This document shows positions 1 through 8,656 of a stretch of DNA of 64,000 nt, in pieces. Numbering within the stretch: position 1 is the first letter of the stretch; each line of letters begins with the position of its first letter. The position numbers and the translations under genes are program-made. Below the pieces are notes generated by a model. It was given only the letters and a program-made list of their open reading frames with translations, searched no databases and was not told the origin of the DNA. The stretch is from positions 2,418,001-2,482,000 of the forward strand of contig NZ_CP012559.1 of NCBI RefSeq assembly GCF_000831645.3, written 5' to 3'. This DNA comes from Companilactobacillus heilongjiangensis (GTDB lineage: Bacteria; Bacillota; Bacilli; Lactobacillales; Lactobacillaceae).

Positions 1-27
1 GCTATCTAGTAAATAATCTAATAACAA

Positions 28-73
28 AAAAATTCTCCAAATAACATTTCAAAATGTTATTTGGAGAATTTTT
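28..73. terminator. Bidirectional intrinsic terminator
   Basis: A perfect 22-bp inverted repeat (28-49 and 52-73) with a 2-nt centre, beginning with an A-run and ending in a T-run. It can end the minus-strand gene at 186-491 and any plus-strand transcript entering from the left. Confidence 0.8.
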
Positions 74-185
74 AATTTAACTGAAGGGTTAAACTCTAAA
101 CCGTTTATACACGTTGCTGTATTAAGTTCAGTTGTAGTCTTATTCAATAATATACATGTATTAAACTAACCGGAGGAACCGATAG

Positions 186-491
186 TTACTTATGTGATTT
201 CTTATGTAAATAATCAACTTTAGATTCATAATCATCGATCAAAGCATTGACGTTCTGTTGACCTTTCCATCCTGAATATCCAAATAGTAACATCCCGAAT
301 GCACCAAGAACCAACAATACAATACCTAAGATTTTTAACCATGAACTTTGAGCATGATAGAAGTAAATCAAGACAATTCCAATACCACCAAGAATAGTAA
401 AGAGCTGGAACCAATAACCTAAATTCTTTAGCATATGTTTTTGATAAGTAACTTCTTGCTCATAACCATCTTTCATTTCTTGAAATGTCAT
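186..491 (-). CDS. Small two-TM membrane protein, unknown function
   Basis: This encodes 101 residues. Two adjacent hydrophobic segments (about residues 27-45 and 51-71) predict a hairpin membrane protein with a charged N-terminus and a Lys/His-rich C-terminal tail. The start has a good ribosome binding site (AAAGGAGAAG just upstream on the minus strand). It lies about 130 nt downstream of the PTS operon in the same direction, so it could be a distal member, but the gap is large and it probably has its own promoter. I do not recognise the family. Confidence 0.6.
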   Translation of the reverse strand: MTFQEMKDGYEQEVTYQKHMLKNLGYWFQLFTILGGIGIVLIYFYHAQSSWLKILGIVLLVLGAFGMLLFGYSGWKGQQNVNALIDDYESKVDYLHKKSHK

Positions 492-619
492 CTTACTTCT
501 CCTTTACATTTATTTCTAACTGAATATTTCAAAATATCCTAACCATCATATTCGTAATACCAACAAACATATTTAATTAAACTAGCAGGTAGATATTCTC
601 ATACCTAGAGCCGGCTTTT

Positions 620-1468
620 TTAATATGAAAGACCTGGGTTGAAGAATCCAAGCAATACACCTACAAGTGAAACAGCAACCAAAATCAACATAGTCCAAAT
701 AGCTGAAACATGTTTCTTAGTCATTAACCACCAGCAGAAGAATGTAATTGCAACGGTCAAGATTCCGGGATAAATACTATCCAACTTATCTTGTAAGTTT
801 AGGAAAACCTTTCCGTTTGATCCAACTAATTTCAATGATGTTGTGACGTTAACCCATGAAGCTAGAACACCACCAACGACCATACTACCAACGATTCCGA
901 TAGCGTGACGAATAGCTGCTCCTTGTTTACCAACTAGGAAACTAACGGCTTGGTCACCAAATTTGTAACCACGGAAGTATAGAAAACGTTGACCAAAGTA
1001 AGCGATTAGTACCCATGAAACGATATAGAAGATAGCACCAACTGGTGAACCACCTGAAGACATGCCTAATGAAATACCTAGCAAGATAGGAATCAATGTA
1101 CCATCAATCAATGAATCACCGATACCGGCGATAGGTCCCATAAGACCGGCACGCATATCATTAATTGTTTCGCCATCAATATTTTGACCGTTGGAACGAG
1201 CTTGTTCCATACTTGCTGTAATACCAACAATAACTGTACCCAACATAGGGTTTGTATTAAAGAAAGCTGTGTAAGCATGAATTGCTTTTACTTGATCATC
1301 ATGCTTTGGATATAATTTCTTGATAATTGGTAGCATTGAAGCCATGTAACCAAAAGTCTGCATATGTTCTTGAGAGAAACATGTTAGTGCTCCCCAGAAC
1401 CAACGATGGAAAGATTTATTTAATGTCTTCCGATCAAGTTTTTTCATAGTATCAGTAGTATTTTCCAT
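620..1468 (-). CDS. PTS mannose-family transporter subunit IID
   Basis: Membrane component of a mannose/levulose/sorbose-family phosphotransferase system, which with IIC forms the sugar channel. The protein (282 aa) has the IID signatures: an N-terminal soluble part with WFWGALTCFSQEHMQTFGYM, the GLMGPIAGIGDSLIDGTLIP loop, and hydrophobic segments at the C-terminus. The start is ATG at 1468, because GAGGAGGA sits 9 nt upstream; a TTG at 1474 is too close to that site. It follows IIC at the end of a four-gene operon. The transported sugar cannot be read from the sequence. Confidence 0.9.
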   Translation of the reverse strand: MENTTDTMKKLDRKTLNKSFHRWFWGALTCFSQEHMQTFGYMASMLPIIKKLYPKHDDQVKAIHAYTAFFNTNPMLGTVIVGITASMEQARSNGQNIDGETINDMRAGLMGPIAGIGDSLIDGTLIPILLGISLGMSSGGSPVGAIFYIVSWVLIAYFGQRFLYFRGYKFGDQAVSFLVGKQGAAIRHAIGIVGSMVVGGVLASWVNVTTSLKLVGSNGKVFLNLQDKLDSIYPGILTVAITFFCWWLMTKKHVSAIWTMLILVAVSLVGVLLGFFNPGLSY

Positions 1469-1470
1469 GA

Positions 1471-2322
1471 TCAAATATCCTCCTCATCGTCATCATCTGG
1501 TCCATCTGCAACCGACGGCGTACCATTATTTGAACCTCTTGCCATTTCAACTTCATAGAAGATAACGGCGAACAATAGTGAAATAACTGTTACTGAAACT
1601 AGGTTTAAGTGTAGAGATGCTGCTAATGTGAAACCAACTAAAAATGGTACAAAATCAAGTGGAGTATTAATAATTTGACGGAGTAAGATAGCAATTCCGA
1701 CACATGGAAGCATTCCACCAACAGTGAATAGTGTCTTCATAGCAACACCATCCATTGGTAAAGCATTACGTAATGCTGTAACAGCTGTAGAACCATAATA
1801 TGTTAGAAGCATTGTAGGAATGAATGAGAACAAAGCGTGTGAAATCCAAGGCCAGCCAAAGTTAACAGCAGTTAATTTATCAAGCTTACCATTGTGAACA
1901 TCTTTCCAACCAAATGATTGCCAAACTAGATTCATTGTTGCAACGGCGTAGTACAAGACAGTACCAACGGTACCAACCAAAGTACCAACTGATTTAGCAA
2001 GGTTAGCAGCACTACCACTCATAGGATTCAATCCTTGTGCTGTAATAGCAACCATTGCCAAAGGAATACCGATATAAGAAATTGCACGAACATCGGCTGA
2101 AACAGTACCACCTGGTGTAACCAAAGCGATGTAAACCAATTGCATTGCGACACCAGCAGCGATACCTAGTGGCACATTTCCAAGTACGATCCCACAAATG
2201 AGACCACCAACTAATGGACGACCGATTGTATAATTACCTACTGCTTGACCAGCCATACAAGAGTTGGAACATAAACATGCGAATAACCCTAAAATAGCAG
2301 CTTGAACCCAACTAATTGTCAT
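1471..2322 (-). CDS. PTS mannose-family transporter subunit IIC
   Basis: Integral membrane subunit (283 aa) of the same mannose-family PTS, with several hydrophobic helices and the conserved PGGTVSADVRAISYIGIPLA region. It pairs with the IID gene that begins at its stop codon. The C-terminus ends in a short strongly acidic tail (GPDDDDEEDI), echoed by the acidic end of the IIA protein in the same operon; this is an oddity of unknown meaning. Regulation is presumably by the divergent LevR-like protein at 3859 and phosphorylation through HPr. Confidence 0.9.
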   Translation of the reverse strand: MTISWVQAAILGLFACLCSNSCMAGQAVGNYTIGRPLVGGLICGIVLGNVPLGIAAGVAMQLVYIALVTPGGTVSADVRAISYIGIPLAMVAITAQGLNPMSGSAANLAKSVGTLVGTVGTVLYYAVATMNLVWQSFGWKDVHNGKLDKLTAVNFGWPWISHALFSFIPTMLLTYYGSTAVTALRNALPMDGVAMKTLFTVGGMLPCVGIAILLRQIINTPLDFVPFLVGFTLAASLHLNLVSVTVISLLFAVIFYEVEMARGSNNGTPSVADGPDDDDEEDI

Positions 2323-2365
2323 TTTAAATACCCCTCTTTTTAATATCGAACGTTTGAATCAAATG

Positions 2366-2860
2366 TTAATAACCAAACTTAGACTTGAATTTACCCCAAT
2401 CACCGATACGTTGATCTGGCAACAATGCGAAGTCAACTTTATAACCAGCCTTTTCAATATCCTCAAAAGCATCGGCCTCTTCTTGCGTGAATGATTGGTT
2501 GTCACCTAATTTAATTGCGTTATCACGATCATTACCAGGTCCAACAATAATTGTCTTAATATCTCCTGGTACAAATCCCATATCTACCAAAATTTGTTTC
2601 ATATCTTGGGGATTCTTTGTAATTAAGAAATAACGTGTTGATGAATTTAATACCTTATCTTTAACTTGTTCAAAATGTGCTAATGTCCAGACGAAAGTTT
2701 TCTTTTCCGAAGCTGCTTTATAAGCCTCAGATAAAATTGGATTGTTAGCTGCCTTATCATTAACAGCGATAATTCCATCACAAGGATATTCTTTACCCCA
2801 ACGAACTGTAATTAGTCCGTGAATCATTCGATCGTCAATACGTACAAAAGAAATTGCCAT
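2366..2860 (-). CDS. PTS mannose-family transporter subunit IIB
   Basis: Cytoplasmic phosphocarrier (164 aa) passing phosphate from IIA to the sugar. The N-terminal motif FVRIDDRMIHGLITVRWGK contains the family's phosphorylatable His (RMIHGL). The true start is ATG at 2860 (MAISFVRIDD), 10 nt after GAGGAGG; the longer reading frame to 2923 runs back into the end of the IIA gene. The separate IIA and IIB genes resemble levansucrase/sorbose-type systems rather than ManX fusions. Substrate unknown. Confidence 0.9.
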   Translation of the reverse strand: MAISFVRIDDRMIHGLITVRWGKEYPCDGIIAVNDKAANNPILSEAYKAASEKKTFVWTLAHFEQVKDKVLNSSTRYFLITKNPQDMKQILVDMGFVPGDIKTIIVGPGNDRDNAIKLGDNQSFTQEEADAFEDIEKAGYKVDFALLPDQRIGDWGKFKSKFGY

Positions 2861-2876
2861 AATAATAAATCCTCCT

Positions 2877-3314
2877 CTAAATATCGTCGTCAGATAAATC
2901 ATCTGATGATTGTGTTGTATCAAATACTTTTATAGCATCAGTTGCTTCTGATATTATCTTTTTCTGCAAATCCTCATTTGATAAACTGTCTTTCGACATT
3001 GTTGCTGTTAAAGCCATTGGGAAATTCATTCCTCCCATTACCAAGCTACCTTGCAACTTGCCGTGATTGTTTAGAACGTTGCAGACAGTTGTCAGTGGAC
3101 TTCCACCAATAACATCAGCTAAAATCACAAATTCTGAATCGTCTGGAAGATTACTTACTGTATCTTCAAAACGTTTCTCCAGTGTGGAAGCTGCCTCATC
3201 TTTTTTCAAACCAACAGCAATTACTGATTTGACAGGATCTCCAGCAAACATACTCAATGTTTGTCTCAATCCTTTTGAGAAATCACCGTGACTTACAAGT
3301 AGTAAATATTTCAT
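2877..3314 (-). CDS. PTS mannose-family transporter subunit IIA
   Basis: Cytoplasmic IIA phosphocarrier (145 aa), first gene of the minus-strand PTS operon. The phosphorylation-site His is in LLLVSHGDFSKG near the N-terminus, and ILADVIGGSPLTTVCNVL is typical of the EIIA-Man fold. It ends in an acidic tail (SSDDLSDDDI) like the IIC protein. Its leader is short; the structured element at 3360-3535 lies directly upstream. The ribosome binding site is GGAAGAG before ATG at 3314. Confidence 0.9.
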   Translation of the reverse strand: MKYLLLVSHGDFSKGLRQTLSMFAGDPVKSVIAVGLKKDEAASTLEKRFEDTVSNLPDDSEFVILADVIGGSPLTTVCNVLNNHGKLQGSLVMGGMNFPMALTATMSKDSLSNEDLQKKIISEATDAIKVFDTTQSSDDLSDDDI

Positions 3315-3849
3315 TTTATCTCTTCCATTCTGTAAAACATCATTAACGTTGAATGTCTACAGGTCTGAGAACATTTACCTGCTATGCGGAACGGTCCGAG
3401 CCGAAGTGCGGTCTCGAACCTCGGTTTGAAGCCTTACCAAAGTTCGGTAAGGCTCCAAACTCGCCCGGTGGTGTAAGAGCTAAAGCTCTAACGCCACTAC
3501 CACAGCTGGTAAATATTCTCAGCCCTTCCGACCAAATCAGTATAACTAGATAACAGTTGTTCTTTTTTCTACATCTGTTCAATCCAATCAGGACTTAAAA
3601 CTTTCAACTATTAATAATTGCTTTATAGAAAACGGTAGTCGGCATCGGTAAAGAATCTGTTTTGTTCTATTCATCTACTGTGGTTTTCGATACCGTTAAG
3701 GAAGCACCCCCTTTCATTTGAGTTACTGTAGACCGCTTCTATTCATCTGGACTTAAATAAATATAACGCTTACAATGTCTATATTAATCACAGTCAAGTA
3801 GAAAGTCACCTGTACGTTGTGATTAATTATCATCGTTAGTGCTTAAGGA
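3315..3849. promoter_or_regulatory. Divergent intergenic region, man-type PTS / levR-like gene
   Basis: This 535-bp region separates the PTS operon from its regulator. It holds the folded element at 3360-3535. It also holds two copies of GGACTTAAA preceded by TCAG or TCTG (about 3586 and 3744), two copies of TTCTATTCATCT (about 3667 and 3735), and a 10-bp inverted repeat ATTAATCACA / TGTGATTAAT (3783-3792 and 3818-3827) just upstream of the regulator. These may be regulator binding sites (inference). I searched by eye for a -24/-12 sigma-54 promoter (TGGCA-N7-TGC) on both strands and found none. Confidence 0.5.
3360..3535. other. Structured intergenic element, copy A
   Basis: A long multi-stem inverted structure. 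An outer stem 3365-3379 / 3508-3522 has 14 of 15 pairs. A second stem GCTATG / CACAGC is at 3381-3386 / 3501-3506. Inside are hairpins at 3397-3416, at 3422-3438 / 3446-3463, and at 3469-3481 / 3484-3496. Architecture and several sequence blocks (CCGGTGGT, the exact CCACTACCACAGC, and CTTCCGAC at the end) are shared with copy B at 32840-33000. Strand and function are unknown; it could be a structured RNA or a small mobile repeat. Confidence 0.6.
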
Positions 3850-3858
3850 GTGATTATT

Positions 3859-6384
3859 TTGGATGCTTTAGAAAAACTATATACCGCCATATTGCAACGG
3901 TTTCCTAACGAACGTATTACAACTAAACAGGCTGCAGATGCCGTCGGATTAACCCGTGGCGTCACAAGCAGTTACCTTTCTAAATTGGAAAAACAAGATA
4001 AGCTTAAAAAGTCTGGAACCAGACCTGTTTACTGGCAAATCAAAAAAGACCCATCGGCCTTCGATAACTTAATCGGGGCTGACGGGAGTTTAAGTTCTGA
4101 TATTCAACATGCTTTAGAGGCAATTGTTTATCCGACAAACGGCTTGCCAATTTTTATTACTGGAACGCCGGGAAGTGGCAAACGTACCTTTGCTCGTGCT
4201 ATCTATCAAGAAGCAATACGACGAAAGGCACTGACTAAGAATGCCACTTTTCAAATTATGGATTGCATAAATTACAAGGATCAACCCGATAAATTTCGCA
4301 GTGACCTATCCAAAAATATCGGCGATTTCAAAGATAAAGGATCCAATCAAACTGGCTATTTATATATTAAAAACCTACAATCACTTACTAAAAATGACCA
4401 ACATTATCTTTTCAATACTACTAACCAGCAGGAGTTTTCCGGACCTCGATACATTTTCTCGGCTACAGCGGATATCGATAAACTAGACAATGCTTATTTC
4501 AAATCAGCCGCAGTTCATATTACCCTTAGACCATTAAACCAACGTCCTTTTGCGGAACGAATCGCTTTTATAGCTATGTTTTTACAACAACAAGCTAATC
4601 AAACTGGCCGAGGAATCATGATTTCTCCCAGCAAATTGATTAAACTTTCTACCATTAAACAAATCAATAATATCCGTGGATTGAACAATTACATTCAACT
4701 CCTTTGTGCTGAAGCATATGCGCATACGCCTGAAGGGGACTTGCTATTTATCAGTGACATTTCTGAAAAAGCCATCCACATATTGCCAAATCAGCAAATG
4801 GTAACGGACAGCATTCGGTCACTAACTAACAGTTCGTTGCAATTGGGCACTACTTTAACATCCCTACTCAACAAACTGACGGATTCAGTTCAACGTGGCG
4901 AAACCATTTCCGAGCAGTATTTCCTTGTGATTAAAATCATTAATCAATTAAGCACTGCAACCAGTGAAGAACTCCTAAATCCGTCCATACAGAGAATTAA
5001 GGAGTTAATTCATAAATACATCACCCATCCATATGGTGTAACTTTTCCCAAAGATGAGACTTTCTGGAGAAATATTACGCTCGCATTCGTATTTGCCAAC
5101 CTATATGACGACAATATTGCGGGTTCTGAAAAGGTGCCTCATTTACAAGAACAAGTTAAGGAACACTATCCACGATCCCATTATCTATTTCATAAATTAC
5201 TAGAAAAAACTCTTCCTAGACGAGTAGATAGTGAAGCTTATTACTTACCTTTCTTCATATTGATGTATCAATGTGCTGATGAAATTGAAGCCGTCCGTTA
5301 TAATGCAATTTTACTTGCTCACGGTGAACATACTGCATCAAGTATTCAACAAGTCGTTAATTCATTGTGTGGAAATTACTTTTTTGAAGCTTTCGACATG
5401 CCAATCGACATTTCATTGGAACAGATTAATACTTACGTTAGCAAATATCTTGAAAATCAACCTAGCTCAACACAAGGAAATATCATCTTATTCGATATGG
5501 GGTCATTGCGCCAAATGTTTACTAAGATTAAGCGGACTTCGAATCAAGAATTGCTAGTTGTGAATAATGTCACCACTTCAATGGCATTGGACACTGCACT
5601 TCGTATCCAACGAAACGATAGTTTCCAATCAATCGCTGAAGCTAGCAAGAAATATAGTTTAAGCACTGACGCACAATATTATGAAGGCCTCTCAAATAAG
5701 AAGAATATTATCGTCTCTTGTATGTCTGGTGTAGGGCTATCGAAAGAATTGAAGAAACTTATCGACTCAACACTTTCACCTTCACTCGAAGTTATTGCGC
5801 TTGATTATAAAAAGTTACATGAATTGTTGGAAAATAATGATCAGCAATTCTTCTCCAATACATTGTTGATTATGACGACATCTGATGTCAGCGACAGTCT
5901 CGATTTGAACATCATGAATATTTATAATATTTTCGATAAAGTCACCTCTTCAAAGCTTCAATCAATTTTGTTAAACGCTGGCGAAACTAAAAAATCGACC
6001 ACATCCCTAATTGATCAATTACTAAGGTTCTTATCAATTGAAGGTATTCGCGGTCGACTACAGATTTTAAATCCTGATATTGTGATTCAAGATAGCCAAG
6101 ATGTAGTTTCTCATTATGAAAACTTTTATAACGTCAAATTCGAGGCTAGACTAAAATTAAACTTATACATGCACCTTTCGTTAATGTTTGAACGGATGCT
6201 GATGAGTCGAAGCAATTCTGAATCAGTTATCAAACAGGAGTCTCTAACTGATAAAGAACGTGACTTCTTCTCACTTTCACATGGTATTTTTAAGCCAGTT
6301 GAGCAAAAATTCAACATTACGATTCAAGATTACGAAATTGAGCTTTTGTATCAATTGCTTAAAGATTTTATTTTCGTTAATTAA
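3859..6384 (+). CDS. LevR/ManR-like PTS regulator with degenerate AAA+ domain
   Basis: Probable transcriptional regulator of the divergent mannose-family PTS. Domain order: N-terminal winged helix (about residues 15-50); AAA+ domain with an intact Walker A (GTPGSGKRT, near 105); a degenerate PRD (about 370-470); EIIA-Man-like domain with AHGEHTASS; EIIB-like domain with CMSGVG; C-terminal PRD with MHLSLMFERML. The Walker B position reads GYLYIKNLQSL, lacking the acidic pair, and no GAFTGA loop is present, so sigma-54 activation looks unlikely. I place the start at TTG 3859, since AAGGAGTG (3845-3852) overlaps the GTG at 3850. Family confidence is high; the mechanism is inferred. Confidence 0.8.
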   Translation: MDALEKLYTAILQRFPNERITTKQAADAVGLTRGVTSSYLSKLEKQDKLKKSGTRPVYWQIKKDPSAFDNLIGADGSLSSDIQHALEAIVYPTNGLPIFITGTPGSGKRTFARAIYQEAIRRKALTKNATFQIMDCINYKDQPDKFRSDLSKNIGDFKDKGSNQTGYLYIKNLQSLTKNDQHYLFNTTNQQEFSGPRYIFSATADIDKLDNAYFKSAAVHITLRPLNQRPFAERIAFIAMFLQQQANQTGRGIMISPSKLIKLSTIKQINNIRGLNNYIQLLCAEAYAHTPEGDLLFISDISEKAIHILPNQQMVTDSIRSLTNSSLQLGTTLTSLLNKLTDSVQRGETISEQYFLVIKIINQLSTATSEELLNPSIQRIKELIHKYITHPYGVTFPKDETFWRNITLAFVFANLYDDNIAGSEKVPHLQEQVKEHYPRSHYLFHKLLEKTLPRRVDSEAYYLPFFILMYQCADEIEAVRYNAILLAHGEHTASSIQQVVNSLCGNYFFEAFDMPIDISLEQINTYVSKYLENQPSSTQGNIILFDMGSLRQMFTKIKRTSNQELLVVNNVTTSMALDTALRIQRNDSFQSIAEASKKYSLSTDAQYYEGLSNKKNIIVSCMSGVGLSKELKKLIDSTLSPSLEVIALDYKKLHELLENNDQQFFSNTLLIMTTSDVSDSLDLNIMNIYNIFDKVTSSKLQSILLNAGETKKSTTSLIDQLLRFLSIEGIRGRLQILNPDIVIQDSQDVVSHYENFYNVKFEARLKLNLYMHLSLMFERMLMSRSNSESVIKQESLTDKERDFFSLSHGIFKPVEQKFNITIQDYEIELLYQLLKDFIFVN

Positions 6385-6491
6385 GTGTCAAATTATGAAA
6401 TCGGTTACTTTTGATATTGAAATATTTATAAAATTCTTCTATTCTTAAATTATCCGTTAGTTAGGATAATCTGTTATAGGGGGATTTTTTT

Positions 6492-7097
6492 ATGAAATTA
6501 ACCAGATCAGCAGCTTTAATCGCTGCTCTAGCAGTGGCATCGGTCGGTGGATTACTTGTCACACAGCACGACGCCAAAGCATCTACAGTCGCCACAACCA
6601 TTACCAAAGGACCAGCTTGGCTTTACACTTCTGAGGGGAAAATGATTACTGACCGTGCCCTTGCACCAAATACTAAATGGGCTGTTGGTAAAACCATTAC
6701 TATCAACGGCGAGAAACTTTATCAAGTCGCTACCAATGAATATTTGAAAGCCAGTGACTCTTCATTATCTGGCAGCAATGTTCAAACACAGCAACCTGCT
6801 CAAACTGCCCTGATTGGAACAGTTACAACACACGGAGGCACGCTGACAATCAGTAAGCGACTAGATGACCTTTCCGACAACATCTTACCTGAAGGTTCAC
6901 AATGGCAAATTGGAAAATACGTTATAAATCGTCTCGGAAAAAAATACGTTCAAGTTTCTGGCGATGACTACGTTCCTATTTCCCATATGAAATTCAATAA
7001 GGCACTACCCGAACCAACTTCAGATCCTAATCTATATTATTATTGGCAAATGGATCCTAAATTGAATCCTGGATATACTCCAAATACAGACTATTAG
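6492..7097 (+). CDS. Secreted protein with two SLAP modules
   Basis: A 201-residue secreted protein. A Sec signal peptide (LTRSAALIAALAVASVGG, cleavage near DAKAS) is followed by a SLAP-type surface-layer module (about residues 32-98, with ITDRALAPNTKWAVGKT and LYQVATNEYLKASD) and a second, more diverged module (about 106-168). SLAP modules bind cell-wall polymers in lactobacilli, so the protein is probably non-covalently attached to the surface. It has no catalytic domain. GGGGGA precedes the ATG. It lies 19 nt upstream of a SLAP-CAP gene; the same pairing recurs at 33495-35257. Confidence 0.8.
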   Translation: MKLTRSAALIAALAVASVGGLLVTQHDAKASTVATTITKGPAWLYTSEGKMITDRALAPNTKWAVGKTITINGEKLYQVATNEYLKASDSSLSGSNVQTQQPAQTALIGTVTTHGGTLTISKRLDDLSDNILPEGSQWQIGKYVINRLGKKYVQVSGDDYVPISHMKFNKALPEPTSDPNLYYYWQMDPKLNPGYTPNTDY

Positions 7098-7116
7098 AAA
7101 ATATGAGGAATAGACG

Positions 7117-7923
7117 ATGAAAAAATTTAGATTAACCGGTATTATTGCCGCTCTAATCTTGGTCACATTCAGCGGACTTATTTCGACACAAAATCAAGTT
7201 GATGCGGCTAAAAGACCAACATTTTTCGTACGTAAAGTCACTAGACTTTATACTTCTGAGGGTAAATTAATCAGTAATCGTGCTTTAGGACCTTATACTA
7301 ATTGGGCTGTGGGTAAACTTGGCTTCATCGACGGTGCAGAATATGCTCAAGTAGCAACCAATGAGTACGCATTTATTAGCGATGGTCAAATCAGTAACGA
7401 TCCAAACGTTGAGGTTCAAATCACAAATTACAAACCTGATATCAACAAAATCAATGACTATATTGTTAAATATGTAAATGCCATTCATGCTGCTAACGGA
7501 ACGCAACCAGTTCATGGATCGACTGAACTCATTAATTACGCCAATCAGAGAGCAGCGCAACAAACTAATGGTCAATTGAGCCATTCAACTGCAACTCGTG
7601 AGATGTCAGAAAACTTATCTAGTTCTGGCTATGATTATCTTCTTCATTGGGGATACGTTCATTCAGACAGAGATGTAGCCTATTATCTATTGAAAGGTTG
7701 GTATGACGAAACTTACAATATGGGAAGCTACTTAGGAACACGTGGTCATTTTGGACACAGAGCTGCGATAATCTATTCCGGACCAACCGTTGCAGTCGGT
7801 ATGTCTAACGATGCTTCATCTTTCGTTGCTGACTGGGCACCAGGTAATGACTTCATGAATCTCTATAATTATACGGGAACTTCGCCAAACACTAAATTTG
7901 TTTCCAAAGATTCCGTTCGATAA
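7117..7923 (+). CDS. Secreted SLAP-CAP domain protein
   Basis: A 268-residue secreted protein: signal peptide, one SLAP module (about residues 40-95, with LYTSEGKLISNRALGPYTNW), and a C-terminal CAP/SCP-like domain (about 110-255). In the latter, LSHSTATREMSENLSSSGYD and HFGHRAAIIY match the helical and GHxxxI-type motifs of the family. CAP domains in Firmicutes are extracellular with mostly unknown roles. It forms a two-gene operon with the SLAP protein upstream and ends at a strong terminator. Confidence 0.8.
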   Translation: MKKFRLTGIIAALILVTFSGLISTQNQVDAAKRPTFFVRKVTRLYTSEGKLISNRALGPYTNWAVGKLGFIDGAEYAQVATNEYAFISDGQISNDPNVEVQITNYKPDINKINDYIVKYVNAIHAANGTQPVHGSTELINYANQRAAQQTNGQLSHSTATREMSENLSSSGYDYLLHWGYVHSDRDVAYYLLKGWYDETYNMGSYLGTRGHFGHRAAIIYSGPTVAVGMSNDASSFVADWAPGNDFMNLYNYTGTSPNTKFVSKDSVR

Positions 7924-7925
7924 AA

Positions 7926-7963
7926 AAAAAGAAGGAAAATCCTCTGCGATTTTCCTTCTTTTT
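7926..7963. terminator. Bidirectional terminator
   Basis: A 16-bp stem (7926-7941 / 7948-7963) with a 6-nt loop, A-run on the left and T-run on the right. It separates the convergent SLAP-CAP gene and the reductase gene, overlapping the reductase stop codon. Confidence 0.85.
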
Positions 7964-8501
7964 ACTTGCTATAAGTTAGATAAGCAATTCCATTAACCTT
8001 CTTAGCTGATTCCAAGTTAAACTCTTTGAACTTGGTTTTGTCAGAAAACAGTGGAATACCACTACCCAAAACGATTGGAACGATACCGATTTGATAACTA
8101 TCAATCAAATCACTATTTACTAGTGGAGCGATAATACTACTGCCACCGATAATCCAGACGTCTTTCTTTGATGGTTGGCTCTTCAGCATTTCGACCAAAT
8201 CAACAACGTTATCCCGGATAAAGTTAATATTACCAAGGCTCTCAGTTGGATGTGTCGTTAAAATATAATTTTCAAACGAATCATACGGATAATTATTAGG
8301 TGATAATTTGTTGGCTACTTGCTCGTAAGTTTTCCGTCCCATTACCACTGTATCAATATGTTTAGTTAATCTTTCATATTCACGATCAGTCGTTTCCCCC
8401 GAAGTAAAGTCACTATCAATTAAAAAATCAATATTGCCATCTGTTTCAGCAATAAAGCCGTCCAAAGTTTCAGCGATAAACAAGATAACTTTGCGTGCCA
8501 T
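7962..8501 (-). CDS. Dihydrofolate reductase / RibD C-terminal family protein
   Basis: A 179-residue NAD(P)H-dependent reductase of the DHFR/RibD_C fold (YwjB/YyaP-like). Visible motifs are LFIAETLDGFIAETDGNIDF at the N-terminus, VVMGRKTYEQV (cofactor-binding region) and VWIIGGSSIIAPLV (the conserved GG dinucleotide-binding turn). The start is ATG 8501 (MARKV), 8 nt after GGAGG; the TTG at 8516 overlaps that site. The physiological substrate of these stand-alone proteins is unknown. It is monocistronic and convergent with the SLAP-CAP gene. Confidence 0.8.
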   Translation of the reverse strand: MARKVILFIAETLDGFIAETDGNIDFLIDSDFTSGETTDREYERLTKHIDTVVMGRKTYEQVANKLSPNNYPYDSFENYILTTHPTESLGNINFIRDNVVDLVEMLKSQPSKKDVWIIGGSSIIAPLVNSDLIDSYQIGIVPIVLGSGIPLFSDKTKFKEFNLESAKKVNGIAYLTYSK

Positions 8502-8656
8502 GATTTTGTCCTCCAATTGACCTATTTAGTTGAAACAATTATATAATCAATTGGCGGTAAATACATAACTTCAAGCAATATTTTAATTTTACTTTTTGTC
8601 ATTTATTTTATTTCTGCAAATTATTCTATCTATTGGTCTCGATTATTGTTATACTA

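Noticed and set aside
3360-3535. T-box or known riboswitch
   Set aside because: The T-box AGGGTGGNACCGCG block is absent and the fold does not match riboswitches I know; the second copy is not upstream of a related gene.
3315-3849. Sigma-54 (-24/-12) promoter for the mannose-family PTS operon
   Set aside because: No TGGCA-N7-TGC element on either strand.
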